A stretch of 64,000 nucleotides of DNA from Chthoniobacter sp. (GCA_021414005.1 JAIOPH010000034.1:1-64000); one strand, 5' to 3'. Shown: positions 25,285 to 34,101, numbered from the stretch's first letter. Notes: a model not told the origin generated them from the sequence alone. A program made the numbers and translations.

Positions 25285-25797
25285 CTACTTGGGCGCTGGT
25301 GCGGCGACAACCTTGCTCCAAGATTCTTTCAGAGTGGCGGGATCATAAGCCTCGGTGAGGAGCTTTCCATCCTTGTCGGATACCTGAATGCCGTAGCCGA
25401 CGAACTTGACGCCGGCCGCTGGCGTCCGCTTGCGCGTTTTTGGATCGGTCTTCGCGTCCGTCATGATAGCGGTCGCTTTGGTCGTCTCCACGACCTCGGT
25501 ACCACGCGCTTTCACCGTGGCGCCGCGGTCGCCATTGTCCACTGCCTTCACTTCCTTTTCCGAAGCATCGCGTCCGAAAAGCACATACTTGATTTTGATG
25601 TCCACATCCGCCGCAGAGCTGTTCGAGAAGATGATTTTCAAATTCCTCTTCACCGTCTTTTTGTCGCCTTCATTGGTCGTCGAGGAGGGCTGCTCCACGC
25701 GCATGGAGATGGGGCCCACACCGGCGCGGGCGCAGATGGCGGTGGAAAGCGAAAGGGCGGCGACGGCCACCAAGAGGAGGGATTTGGAAGTGATCAT
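25285..25797 (-). CDS. Secreted hypothetical protein
   Basis: A 170-residue protein with a signal peptide (MITSKSLLLVAVAALSLSTAICARA). The mature part has beta-type segments (VKRNLKIIFSNSSAADVDIK and KYVLFGRDA) and resembles small Ig-like or LEA-like domains that Verrucomicrobia make in many copies, but I cannot name a family. The ATG at 25797 is chosen because it starts the signal peptide; the frame continues upstream to 25872 with a Pro/Lys-rich stretch. It lies 99 bases upstream of the metal-efflux operon on the same strand. Confidence 0.6.
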   Translation of the reverse strand: MITSKSLLLVAVAALSLSTAICARAGVGPISMRVEQPSSTTNEGDKKTVKRNLKIIFSNSSAADVDIKIKYVLFGRDASEKEVKAVDNGDRGATVKARGTEVVETTKATAIMTDAKTDPKTRKRTPAAGVKFVGYGIQVSDKDGKLLTEAYDPATLKESWSKVVAAPAPK

Positions 25798-25914
25798 GGA
25801 CGCGTTTTTACACGCGGACGCAGGCAAGGCAAGCGACGGATGCGGGTTTTTGCCAGTGCGTGGGGCTGGCATGTCGGTGGTTTCGCGCTACAGAAGCGCC
25901 CGCCGGTCCGCGCT

Positions 25915-27018
25915 GTGAACACCATCCGCCATCTCTATTTCCACATTCCGTTTTGCCCGAAGCTCTGCCCGTACTGCTGCTTTTACGTGGAGACGGGGGC
26001 GAAGCATAAGACGACGGCTTTCCTCGATGCGCTGCTGCGGGATGTGGAGGAGGCCGGGCAGCGTTTCGCGCTGCGGCCGGAAACGATTTATTTCGGGGGC
26101 GGAACGCCGAGCGCGCTGCTCGTGGAGCAACTCGACCACCTGCTAGGCGGGCTGCGGGCGCGGCTGGATTTGAGCGCGCTGGCGGAGTGGAGCTTCGAGG
26201 TGAACCCCGCGACGGTGCGCGCGGAAAAGGCGCGGCTGCTGCGGGCGGCAGGCGTCACGCGGATCAGCCTCGGCGTGCAGTCGTGGGACGACGCCACGCT
26301 GCGGACGCTCGGGCGCGTGCATGACGCAGAGCAGGCGGAAAAAACCTACGCAATTCTGCGCGCGGCGGGTTTCGAGAACATCAATCTCGACCTGATGTTT
26401 GCCGTTCCCGGCCAGACGGCGGCGCAGTGGGCGGCGACGCTGGCAAAAACGGTGGCGCTCCAGCCGGAGCATGTCTCGGCGTACTGCCTGACGTACGAGG
26501 AGGACACGGCCTATTTCCGCCAGCTTCAGCTCGGCACGTTTCGGCAGGACCACGATTTCGACGCGGACCTTTTTGAGACAACCATGGACACGCTCGGGGC
26601 GGCCGGTTTCGCGCAGTACGAAATCTCGAACTACGCGCGCGCCGGGCGGGAGTCGGCGCACAATTTCGCCTACTGGCGCGGGGCGGATTATCTGGGCTTC
26701 GGGCCGAGCGCGTTTTCCACGGTGGGGCGGCGGCGCTGGCAGGCGCTGCCGGACACGGGGGAATACACCCGGCGCATTCTCGCGGGGGAAAGCGTGGAGC
26801 ATTTCGTGGAGGAACTGGCCCCGGCCACCCGCGAGGGCGAGATCGCAGCCTTTGCCATTCGCACGCGCGAAGGGCTGGCGGGCGCGGACCTCGCGCGGTG
26901 GGCGGAGGAGTTGCGCGAGTTTGAGGCGCTCGGCTTTCTGGAGCGAAAAGGCGACCGGGTGATCCTGACGCGGCGCGGGCGGCTCATGGCGGATGCGGTG
27001 GCGGAAGCATTCGTGTGA
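25915..27018 (+). CDS. hemW: HemW-type radical SAM protein (heme chaperone family)
   Basis: Radical SAM enzyme of the HemN/HemW group. The iron-sulfur motif is CPKLCPYC (Cys-x3-Cys-x2-Cys) right at the start (HLYFHIPFCPKLCPYC), followed by YFGGGTPSAL, LGVQSWDDATLRTLGR and the HNFAYWRGADYLGFGPSAFS segment that is diagnostic of HemW. HemW proteins bind heme and help insert it into respiratory proteins; they were long annotated as oxygen-independent coproporphyrinogen oxidases. I chose the GTG at 25915, which gives 367 residues. Longer in-frame starts, such as ATG at 25840, add residues that do not match the family. Confidence 0.88.
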   Translation: MNTIRHLYFHIPFCPKLCPYCCFYVETGAKHKTTAFLDALLRDVEEAGQRFALRPETIYFGGGTPSALLVEQLDHLLGGLRARLDLSALAEWSFEVNPATVRAEKARLLRAAGVTRISLGVQSWDDATLRTLGRVHDAEQAEKTYAILRAAGFENINLDLMFAVPGQTAAQWAATLAKTVALQPEHVSAYCLTYEEDTAYFRQLQLGTFRQDHDFDADLFETTMDTLGAAGFAQYEISNYARAGRESAHNFAYWRGADYLGFGPSAFSTVGRRRWQALPDTGEYTRRILAGESVEHFVEELAPATREGEIAAFAIRTREGLAGADLARWAEELREFEALGFLERKGDRVILTRRGRLMADAVAEAFV

Positions 27019-27036
27019 ACCAAAAAGCGGGGGGAG

Positions 27037-27173
27037 ATCCACGAAAAGCACGAAAGGACACGAAATAAAGACCTTCCGCCGCACTTCTTAATTACCGGTC
27101 TGGGTGGGGCGTGTCTTCATCCGCGCGGTCCTCTGCCTTCGTGGCTTTTCGTGTCTTTCGTGGACCTTTGAAA
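27037..27173. repeat. Inverted CACGAAAAG-type dispersed repeats
   Basis: The sequence ATCCACGAAAAGCACGAAAG (from 27037) and, in inverse orientation about 100 bases further on, CTTTCGTGG (27155-27163, within 27135-27173) are imperfect copies of a short CACGAAAAG/ACACGAAA unit. They lie between hemW and dgkA, which are convergent. They look like small dispersed intergenic repeats; function is unknown. Confidence 0.5.
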
Positions 27174-27183
27174 CGCGCGGCGG

Positions 27184-27579
27184 CTACCCCGCACCGTGCG
27201 CGGCGAGGTGTGGGAGGAAAACGAGCACGCCAATGATCAGGGCGGCCAGGGCCGCGCAGAGCACAGCGCCGGCGGCCACATCCTTGGCCCGTGCGGCGAG
27301 CGGATGCTGATCGGGTGAGACGAGATTCACGACGGTCTCGAGCGCGGTGTTCAAGCCCTCCGCCGTCCACACCAGCCCGATCGCGGCGATGACCGCGCAC
27401 CATTCGCCGCGGGCAATCCCACACCATAAACCGAGCCCGACGGCGAGCGCTGTCGCGCCGAGATGGATGCGCGCATTGGCCTGCGTGCGGACGAGGATGG
27501 CGACGCCGCGCAGCGCATAACCGAAGCTCCGCAGAAAGCGCCCGCGCGGGTCCGGCGGCGGAGTCGGGCGGTCGCTCAC
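27184..27579 (-). CDS. dgkA: Diacylglycerol/undecaprenol kinase
   Basis: A 131-residue inner-membrane lipid kinase. It has three hydrophobic helices and the family motif WTAEGLNTALETVVNLVSP, in which the ExxNxAxE pattern binds ATP and magnesium. A second landmark is DQHPLAARAKDVAAGAV. It recycles diacylglycerol or undecaprenol in the cell envelope. The start (MSDRPTPPPDPRGRF) gives a short Pro-rich leader before the helices. The gene lies 9 bases after the small lipoprotein gene and on the same strand, so the two may be co-transcribed. Confidence 0.9.
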   Translation of the reverse strand: MSDRPTPPPDPRGRFLRSFGYALRGVAILVRTQANARIHLGATALAVGLGLWCGIARGEWCAVIAAIGLVWTAEGLNTALETVVNLVSPDQHPLAARAKDVAAGAVLCAALAALIIGVLVFLPHLAAHGAG

Positions 27580-27588
27580 GGCGCGCGG

Positions 27589-27843
27589 CTACTTGCTCTC
27601 CGGCTTACTGTCGGGGAAAAACTTGGGCGCTTCGCCGGGCTTCGCTTCGGCCTCGGGCTTGGCCGGGGCGGGCTTGGGCGCTTCGACGTGGCTCTCGACT
27701 TTGCCATCGTGGCCGCCGCCGGGCGCGGCGGCGTGGTGCTCGCCAGGCTCGTGGTCGGTCAGCCGTTCGGAAGCAGGATGTTTTTCACAAGCCGTGGCGA
27801 GGACGGCGAGGACGCAGACGGAGAGGATGGAAAGCCTTTGCAT
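27589..27843 (-). CDS. Small lipoprotein
   Basis: An 84-residue protein with a signal peptide ending in a lipobox (LAVLATACEKH, lipidated Cys at about residue 19). The mature part is low-complexity, rich in His, Pro, Lys and Glu, with HEPGEHHAAAPGGGHDG and repeated Pro-Ala-Lys units. It is probably an anchored periplasmic linker or metal-binding protein; no family is recognised. The ATG at 27843 is chosen for the lipoprotein signal. It lies directly before dgkA on the same strand. Confidence 0.65.
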   Translation of the reverse strand: MQRLSILSVCVLAVLATACEKHPASERLTDHEPGEHHAAAPGGGHDGKVESHVEAPKPAPAKPEAEAKPGEAPKFFPDSKPESK

Positions 27844-27899
27844 AAGAGTGGCGGAGGCTAGCGGCGGCACGGCGCGTGGCGAGCGAAAATGCGCCGGGC

Positions 27900-28262
27900 T
27901 TAGCGGCCGCGGTAGCTGCACCGGGCGGCAGGCGTTTCGTGGATGACGATCTCCGCCAGCCCAGGGCACTGCGGCGCGAGCCTCTGCCAGAACCAGACGG
28001 CCATGTTTTCGATGGTGGGATTCTCCAGCCCGGCGATTTCGTTGAGATACGAATGGTCGAGCCGTTCCACCAGCGGGCGCATGGCGCGACCGATGACGGC
28101 GTGGTCGTAAAACCAGCCGGTCGCCGGATCAACCTCGCCCTCGACGGAGACCTCCACCTTGAAGCTATGGCCGTGCATCTTCCGGCACTTGTGCCCCTCC
28201 GGCGCGGTCGGCAGGGTCTGGGCGGCTTCGAAGGTGAAATCTTTGGTCAGGCGGACTTGCAT
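27900..28262 (-). CDS. queD: QueD-type 6-carboxytetrahydropterin synthase homologue
   Basis: The 120-residue protein closely follows the QueD layout: KDFTFEAAQTL, PEGHKCRKMHGHSFKV, DPATGWFYDH, LDHSYLN, LENPTIENMA and ETPAARCSYRG. QueD makes 6-carboxy-5,6,7,8-tetrahydropterin in queuosine biosynthesis and needs three zinc-ligand histidines. The HGH pair, the catalytic Cys of GHKC and the Asp-His of LDHSY are present, but the first zinc ligand is Gln (EAAQTL) where E. coli QueD has His. Whether this is a subfamily feature cannot be checked here. No other queuosine gene is nearby. The ATG at 28262 is chosen because the longer frame is not homologous. Confidence 0.85.
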   Translation of the reverse strand: MQVRLTKDFTFEAAQTLPTAPEGHKCRKMHGHSFKVEVSVEGEVDPATGWFYDHAVIGRAMRPLVERLDHSYLNEIAGLENPTIENMAVWFWQRLAPQCPGLAEIVIHETPAARCSYRGR

Positions 28263-28395
28263 CGTCCGACTTTGAAACACGAGGCCGGTCAAGGGCACGA
28301 AGAAAAGTTGTTCTCGATTTCGGAGGCGGACGATGCCCGAAAAGCAACGCGCAATTCCGTTGCCAACCCCAGCCCGTTTTGGCAACACGACCCGG

Positions 28396-28854
28396 ATGCG
28401 ACTTCTCCTTTTCCTCATCATCATCGGTCTGGGCGTGGCGACCTTCGTGGAGTACCGCGCGGCAAGCACCGCCAGGGAGGCGTCCGCCAATGCCGTCGGC
28501 CTCGCCGAAAATACCGTCAGGATCGCGGAGGAGAGCCGCGGAAAATTGGAGAGCCTGCAGCGGCAACTCGACGACGCGAACCGCCAGCTCGCCGAAGGGA
28601 AGAACACTGCCCAAGGTCTGGCCGACGCAAAGAAACAGGTCGAAACGCAATCCGCGGAAGCGGCGAAGCAGGCCGCGGAAACTGAAGCTTTGAAGGCGAA
28701 GCTCGCCGAATCCCAAGCCCGCGTGACCAGCCTGAATACGGAACTCGCCGCCGCCAAAACCCAGGCTACCACTGCACAGGCTGAAGCAGCCCGCGCCCAA
28801 GAGCCACAGCGACGCACGCCCGTTCCTACACTGCTCGACAGACCTCCGCGCTGA
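28396..28854 (+). CDS. Coiled-coil protein with N-terminal membrane anchor
   Basis: About 152 residues. After a short basic start comes one membrane helix (LLLFLIIIGLGVATFV), then about 100 residues of continuous alpha-helix with heptad-type Ala/Glu/Gln/Leu/Lys spacing (KLESLQRQLDDANRQLAEGK, AEAAKQAAETEALKAKLAES), then a short Pro/Arg end. It would project a coiled coil from the inner membrane. An ATG at 28333 in the same frame adds 21 residues; I prefer the ATG at 28396 since it starts the helix. It does not match a known family by eye. It lies 32 bases before the end of the convergent RND pump gene. Confidence 0.55.
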   Translation: MRLLLFLIIIGLGVATFVEYRAASTAREASANAVGLAENTVRIAEESRGKLESLQRQLDDANRQLAEGKNTAQGLADAKKQVETQSAEAAKQAAETEALKAKLAESQARVTSLNTELAAAKTQATTAQAEAARAQEPQRRTPVPTLLDRPPR

Positions 28855-28885
28855 CGCCGGGTTTTACCGGTTTCTCGCGAAAATC

Positions 28886-31800
28886 TCAGACCTCCACCAT
28901 TTCCGGCTCCGCCTCCAAATCAGGAACGGCTTCCGCGTGATGCTCGCGGGCGATGAGCAGGTAGATGGCGGGAAGGACGAAGAGGGTGAAGATGGTGCCG
29001 ATGATCATACCGGAGACGAGGACGATGCCGATGCTGTTGCGGGCACCGGCACCGGGGCCGTGGGCGAGGACGAGCGGGAAGTGCCCGGCGACGGTCGCGG
29101 CGGAGGTCATCAGGATGGGGCGCAGGCGGGTGGCAGCAGCTTCGGTGATGGCGGCGAGCTTGCCGCGGCCGGCCTCCTGCAGGGAGTTGGCAAACTCGAC
29201 GATGAGGATGCCGTTTTTCGCCACGAGGCCGACTAGTGTGATGAGCCCGACCTGGCTGTAAATGTTCAGGGTGGTGAAGCCCATGAAGGCGAAGAGCAGC
29301 GCGCCCGCGAGCGCGAGCGGGACGGAGCCGGCGAGGATGACAAACGGATCGCGAAAACTTTCAAACTGCGCGGCGAGAACGAGGAAGATGAGGATGGCCG
29401 AAAAGGCTAGCGTGGCGGTGAGCTTGTTGCCCTCGCGCCGGAGCTGCCGGGCCTCGCCCGCGTAGTCCACGCCGACGCCTTTCGGCAGGATGGCAGCGGC
29501 TTCTTTTTCGAGCATCTTGAGCGCCGTATCGAGAGTGATGTGCGGCGGGATCGCGCCCTGAATTTTGGCGGAGTTAAGCTGCTGAAAGCGGTTGAGCGTG
29601 CGGGGTTCGACGCCCTGCTTAAGCGTGGCGAAAGTGGAGAGCTGCACGAGTTTTCCATCCGGCCCGGAAACGTAGAAATCCTCCAGCTGACCGGCATTGA
29701 GCCGCTCGCCGCGTTTGACCTGCGGGATGACCTTGTAGCTGCGGCCCTGAATGCTAAAGCGGTTCACGTAGTTGCCGCCGAGCATGGTGCCGAGGTCCGC
29801 GCCGACCTGCTGGAGGTTCAGCCCGATGGACGCAACCTTGTCGCGATCGAAGACGACCTCGGCCTGCGGCATGTCGTATTTTAGATCGGTGTCGGCGAAC
29901 TGAAAGAGGCCGCTGGCAAAAGCCTTCCCGACGAGCTGCTGCGCGAAGCCGACGAGTTCGGCGGGCTCGGCGGTCGAGGAGATGACGAACTCGACGGGGA
30001 AATTCGCGCCGCCGGGCAGCGGGGCCGGCGTGGTGGCGATGACCTGCACGCCCGGAACGGCACCGAGTTTGGCGAAAGCCTCGGGAAGCATTTCCTCAGG
30101 TGTACGCTTGCGCTCGCTCCATGGTTTCAAACCCATGCCGGAGAAACCGCCGAAGGCTTCGGTGAGTTGGAAGGTGTGCCGCGTTTCCGGGAAGGACGCG
30201 AAGACGTCATTGACCTTCTGTGTGTAGAGCGTGGTCTGCTCGATGGTGCTATTCGGCGCGGCGAGGACGATGCCGAGGATCACGCCCTGATCTTCCTTTG
30301 GCGCGAGTTCGCTGGGGGTGAAAAGGAAGAACGCCACCCCGAGGAGCATGACGATGAACGCGAGGGTGAGCGTGACGGGCCGCCAGCGGAGGGTGTCGGT
30401 GAGGATGCGCTGGTAGCTGCGGCGCAGGCGGTCGAAGCGGAGGTTGATCCAGCCGGCGTAGCCACGGTGCGAGTCGCCAGCGCGCAGCAGCTTCGAGGAC
30501 ATCATGGGCGAAAGCGTGAGCGCCACGACGCCCGAAACAACCACGGCTCCGGCGAGCGTGAAGGCAAACTCGCGGAAGAGCGTGCCGGTGAGCCCACCCT
30601 GAATGCCGATGGGCGCATAGACCGCCGCGAGCGTAATGGTCATGGCGATGATCGGCCCAACGAGTTCCCGCGCGCCCTTCATGGCGGCGGCGAAAGGTTG
30701 CAGCCCCTCGTGTAAGTGGCGCTCCACGTTTTCCACGACCACGATGGCGTCGTCCACCACGAGCCCCACGGAGAGCACGATGGCGAGGAGCGTGAGAAGA
30801 TTGATGGTGAAACCAAACGCGAGCATCAGGAACGCCGCGCCTACGAGGGAGATCGGAATGGCCACCACCGGGATGAGCACCGAGCGCAGCGTGCCGAGAA
30901 AAAGGAAGATGACGACGACGACGATGAGCAGCGTTTCGAGGAGCGTGCTGATGACTTCCTTCAGCGCGTCCTGAATGTATTTCGTGGCGTCGTACGGGAC
31001 GCCGAGCTTGATCGCGACGGGCAGCCGCGCCTGGATCTCCGGCAACTCCGCGCGGACGGCCTTGATGACATCGAGCGAGTTTGCCGTGGGCAGCACCCAG
31101 ATGCCCATGAAGGTCGCCTTTTGCCCGGAGAAGCGCACGTCCATGTCGTAGTTCTCCGCGCCCAGCTCGACTTCGGCCACGTCCTTCAGCCGGATGATCA
31201 CACCATCCTGCTCGCGCAGGACCAGTTCGCGAAATTCCTCGGCACTGCGGAGGTCGGTGTTGGCCACGAGGTTCATCGAGGTCATCGAGCCCTTGGTCAT
31301 GCCGACGGCGGAGAGGTAGTTGTTCGCGGCGAGCGCCTCGCGGACCTGGCTGGGGGAAATGTTGCGCGCGGCCATGCGCTCGGGCTGGAGCCAGACACGC
31401 ATGGCAAAGGTCCGCGCGCCGAGGATGTCCGCCTTTTGCACGCCGCTGACGGCAGTGAGCTTCGGCTGCACCACGCGCGTGAGGTAGTCCGTGACCTGGT
31501 TCGGATCGAGCGTGTCCGAGGCGAACGAGATATACATCTGCGCGAACTGGTTGTCGCTCAGCGTGAGATCAATGATCGGCGCCTCGGCCTCGGGCGGCAG
31601 GTCATTGCGGACCTGCGCGACCTTGGCCTGGATCTGCGTGAGCGCGGCGTTGGTGTCGTAGTTCAGCTTGAGGTGGACGGTGATGATGCTCAGCCCCTGC
31701 GCGCTCTGAGACTCGATGTAATCAATGCCGTCGGCGCTGGCGATGACGCGCTCGATGGGCGTGGTGACAAAGCCGCGGACGAGATCGGCATTGGCCCCGA

Positions 31801-31954
31801 TGTAGTGCGTCTCCACACGCACCACCGCGATGTCGCTGCGCGGATACTGGCGGACGCTGAGCGAGCGGATGGACTGCAACCCTGCGAGAAGAATGATGAG
31901 GCTGACGACCGAGGCCAGCACGGGTTTGCGGATGAAAAGGTCCGTAAATTTCAT
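28886..31954 (-). CDS. RND multidrug efflux permease (HAE1 type)
   Basis: A 1022-residue inner-membrane pump of the AcrB/MexF type. It has the usual KFTDLFIRKPVLASVVSLII start, a first periplasmic loop with VSGVQKADILGARTFAMRVW, the proton-relay aspartate pair in VGLVVDDAIVVVENVERHLHEG, and the second half with FTLNIYSQVGLITLVGLVAKNGI-type segments. It exports small organic molecules, driven by protons, with the adaptor encoded just upstream (15 bases). No outer-membrane channel gene is in this operon, so it may share the TolC-type channel at 23455 or one elsewhere. Substrates are not readable. Confidence 0.93.
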   Translation of the reverse strand: MKFTDLFIRKPVLASVVSLIILLAGLQSIRSLSVRQYPRSDIAVVRVETHYIGANADLVRGFVTTPIERVIASADGIDYIESQSAQGLSIITVHLKLNYDTNAALTQIQAKVAQVRNDLPPEAEAPIIDLTLSDNQFAQMYISFASDTLDPNQVTDYLTRVVQPKLTAVSGVQKADILGARTFAMRVWLQPERMAARNISPSQVREALAANNYLSAVGMTKGSMTSMNLVANTDLRSAEEFRELVLREQDGVIIRLKDVAEVELGAENYDMDVRFSGQKATFMGIWVLPTANSLDVIKAVRAELPEIQARLPVAIKLGVPYDATKYIQDALKEVISTLLETLLIVVVVIFLFLGTLRSVLIPVVAIPISLVGAAFLMLAFGFTINLLTLLAIVLSVGLVVDDAIVVVENVERHLHEGLQPFAAAMKGARELVGPIIAMTITLAAVYAPIGIQGGLTGTLFREFAFTLAGAVVVSGVVALTLSPMMSSKLLRAGDSHRGYAGWINLRFDRLRRSYQRILTDTLRWRPVTLTLAFIVMLLGVAFFLFTPSELAPKEDQGVILGIVLAAPNSTIEQTTLYTQKVNDVFASFPETRHTFQLTEAFGGFSGMGLKPWSERKRTPEEMLPEAFAKLGAVPGVQVIATTPAPLPGGANFPVEFVISSTAEPAELVGFAQQLVGKAFASGLFQFADTDLKYDMPQAEVVFDRDKVASIGLNLQQVGADLGTMLGGNYVNRFSIQGRSYKVIPQVKRGERLNAGQLEDFYVSGPDGKLVQLSTFATLKQGVEPRTLNRFQQLNSAKIQGAIPPHITLDTALKMLEKEAAAILPKGVGVDYAGEARQLRREGNKLTATLAFSAILIFLVLAAQFESFRDPFVILAGSVPLALAGALLFAFMGFTTLNIYSQVGLITLVGLVAKNGILIVEFANSLQEAGRGKLAAITEAAATRLRPILMTSAATVAGHFPLVLAHGPGAGARNSIGIVLVSGMIIGTIFTLFVLPAIYLLIAREHHAEAVPDLEAEPEMVEV

Positions 31955-31969
31955 CGGAGCAGGCGCAGC

Positions 31970-33100
31970 TCAGGTGTCCGCCGGTTTCGGCGTGAGGCTG
32001 TTGCTGGGTTGGACGCTGTTATCCACTTTCACGGGCGCTTTGTCGCGGAGCTTAAAGACGGCGGCGGAGACCACTTCGTCGCCCTCGGTGAGGCCGGAGA
32101 GGATGGCCACCTGGTCGCCGCGGCGGGAGCCGAGTTTCACGTCGGTCTGCCGTACGAGCCAGCGAGGTTTGCCGTCGGGGCCGGGCTTGTCGTCTTTGAC
32201 CACAAACACGGAGTCGCCAAACGTGGCGTAGGCCACGGCAGACGCGGGCACGGCGAGCACGCCGGTCTGCTCGGGAAGCAGCACTTCCACGCTGACAAAC
32301 ATGCCCGGCCGCAGGGCGTGATCCGCGTTTTTCACGGTGCCCTGGATGGTGATGTTGCGGGTCTTTTCATCGATGCGGGAATCAATCGCCGTGACCGCGC
32401 CCTCGAAGGTGCGGCCCGAAATGCCCGTCGCGCCGAGGCGCAGCTTTTTGCCAATCGCGAGTTTTTCGAAATGCTGCTGCGGCAGCGAAAATTCCACGTA
32501 GATCGGGTCGAGCGATTCGATGGGCACGATGGGCGCGCCGGGCTGGAGATACTGGCCCACATTGATCTGGCGGATTCCGGCCAGGCCGTCAAAGGGCGCG
32601 GCGAGGCGCTTGCGGGCGACGAGCGCCTTCATCTCGGAGACGGCGGCCTGCATCTGGAGAAGCTGGCTCTCGGCGGCGTCCCATTCGGATTGGGCGATGG
32701 CGCGCTTGGCCACGAGGTCGCGCTTGCGTTCTACATCCATCTTGGCGAGCGCGAGCCGGGCCTCGGCGGAGCGCAACTGGGCGTCTTCCTGCTGGGTGTC
32801 GAGCGTCACGAGCACATCGCCCTTTTTAACCGGAGCGCCGGAAACGAAGGCGATCTCCGCGACGATGCCGGCGAGGTCAGTGCTGAGCATCACGCCATTG
32901 ACCGCTTTCAGCGAACCAACGGCGCTGAGCACCGGCTGCCAGGTCTGCGTTTTCACCACCACGGTCGGCACGCCGGCCGGCGGCGGGGCGAAAAGCGCGC
33001 CCATGGCCTTGCCCTTTTCGATGTTCCGCTTCGTCCACAGGGCCAGCCCCGCGATCACGAGGGCGACCAGGAACAGCATGAGCGACATTCGTTTGGTCAT
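31970..33100 (-). CDS. RND efflux periplasmic adaptor (MexE/AcrA-like)
   Basis: A 376-residue membrane-fusion protein. It has an N-terminal membrane anchor (SLMLFLVALVIAGLALW) without a lipobox, a biotinyl-lipoyl-like segment (GIVAEIAFVSGAPVKKGDVL), a helical hairpin rich in Glu/Gln/Lys, the returning lipoyl half (RLAAPFDGLAGIRQINVGQY) and beta-barrel domains (PIYVEFSLPQQHFEKL, LRPGMFVSVEVLLPEQ). It pairs with the HAE1 permease 15 bases downstream. A local regulator is not apparent on its own strand, but the response regulator at 33295 is divergent from it. Confidence 0.92.
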   Translation of the reverse strand: MTKRMSLMLFLVALVIAGLALWTKRNIEKGKAMGALFAPPPAGVPTVVVKTQTWQPVLSAVGSLKAVNGVMLSTDLAGIVAEIAFVSGAPVKKGDVLVTLDTQQEDAQLRSAEARLALAKMDVERKRDLVAKRAIAQSEWDAAESQLLQMQAAVSEMKALVARKRLAAPFDGLAGIRQINVGQYLQPGAPIVPIESLDPIYVEFSLPQQHFEKLAIGKKLRLGATGISGRTFEGAVTAIDSRIDEKTRNITIQGTVKNADHALRPGMFVSVEVLLPEQTGVLAVPASAVAYATFGDSVFVVKDDKPGPDGKPRWLVRQTDVKLGSRRGDQVAILSGLTEGDEVVSAAVFKLRDKAPVKVDNSVQPSNSLTPKPADT

Positions 33101-33294
33101 AGGCGGTAGTTTGTTTCGTCGGGCGGTGGAAAAGGGATGCCCTAATTCGTCTGGCGACGCCGAAAGTCAACATCAGGCGGTTGAGGCAGAAAGATGAAGC
33201 TTAAGCCTGCGAATCGTCTCCTAAGGTTTATCCCTAATTCGATTCCGGGCGCAGCCCAATAGCGCGGGTGGTGCCGGCGTGGCAGTTTCGGTTC
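33101..33294. promoter_or_regulatory. Divergent intergenic region between RND pump operon and response regulator
   Basis: A 194-base gap holds both divergent starts. It contains a direct CCCTAATTCG pair (33140-33149 and 33232-33241, 92 bases apart) and the palindrome GCTTAAGC near 33199. I see no strong sigma-70 promoter. The arrangement makes joint regulation of the efflux operon and the signalling gene plausible. Confidence 0.35.
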
Positions 33295-34101
33295 ATGAGA
33301 ACGCTACCGTCGCCCACTGCGGTTGGTGTCCCGCCCGCTTCGCCCGCCTTCGGAAGTGTCGTAGTCATCTACGACACGTTCGCCAGCGCGCTGCACGGGC
33401 AGGCTTTTTGCGCATGCCTCGCCGAGCGTTTCGGTGTCGAGGACGGCTCGCTGGAGGAGCTGTATTGGCCGGCGCATGCTTTGGAGGATGGCGCGAACTG
33501 CCACGAGGCAGCGGAGGGGGCAAGCGCGGCGGACTACGTGGTGGTGGCACTGCGCGCGGGCGTGGCGGTTCCCGAGGGCATGGCGAACTGGCTCCGGGAG
33601 TGGATGCCCGCAGCGGCTCGGCGCGACATCACGCTGGTGGTTTTACAAGATGCATCGGATGAGGGCGTGCTGGATTTTATGCAAACGACGGCGCGCGAAC
33701 TCGGTGTGGACGCCATTGGCAATCACGATCACCGGGCGGAGCCCGAGGGCGCGATCCTCGTGGTGGAAGACAATCCCAACCTGCGCGAACTCGTGGCCTC
33801 CTTCCTCGCCGACACCGGGCATCGCACGCTGGTGGCGAACGACGGCGTGGAAGCGCGCGAACTGATCGAGACGCACGCGGAGGATCTTGCGCTCGTCATC
33901 ACGGACATCGAGATGCCGCGGTTGCGTGGCGACGATCTGGCGGTTTGGATCCGCGAGCGGCACCCGGCGATAAAAGTGCTGCTCATGTCCAGCGCCGAGC
34001 CGGAGGCGCCGGGCACGCGGCTGCTGCCCTATCTGGCGAAGCCCTTCCAATTGGTCGCCCTGCTTTCCGCCGTCGAGGATCTCCTCGGTCAGGTCATTTG
34101 A
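33295..34101 (+). CDS. Response regulator with unrecognised N-terminal domain
   Basis: A 268-residue protein. Residues 152-268 are a receiver domain: acidic pocket in LVVEDN, phosphorylated Asp204 in VITDIEMP, Ser/Thr in LLMSSAEPEA and the conserved Lys in YLAKPF. Residues 1-150 have an alternating alpha/beta pattern (SVVVIYDTFASALHGQAF, ADYVVVALRAGVAVP, ITLVVLQDASDEGV), like a degenerate receiver or signalling fold, but with no phosphoacceptor I can see. There is no output domain, so it may act by protein contacts. GTG at 33268 is also in frame; the ATG at 33295 is preferred. It is divergent from the multidrug pump and precedes the CheB-CheR gene. Confidence 0.75.
   Translation: MRTLPSPTAVGVPPASPAFGSVVVIYDTFASALHGQAFCACLAERFGVEDGSLEELYWPAHALEDGANCHEAAEGASAADYVVVALRAGVAVPEGMANWLREWMPAAARRDITLVVLQDASDEGVLDFMQTTARELGVDAIGNHDHRAEPEGAILVVEDNPNLRELVASFLADTGHRTLVANDGVEARELIETHAEDLALVITDIEMPRLRGDDLAVWIRERHPAIKVLLMSSAEPEAPGTRLLPYLAKPFQLVALLSAVEDLLGQVI

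Noticed and set aside
30716..33109. Long plus-strand frame opposite the second RND operon
   Set aside because: Asp/His/Arg-rich shadow of the pump and adaptor genes.
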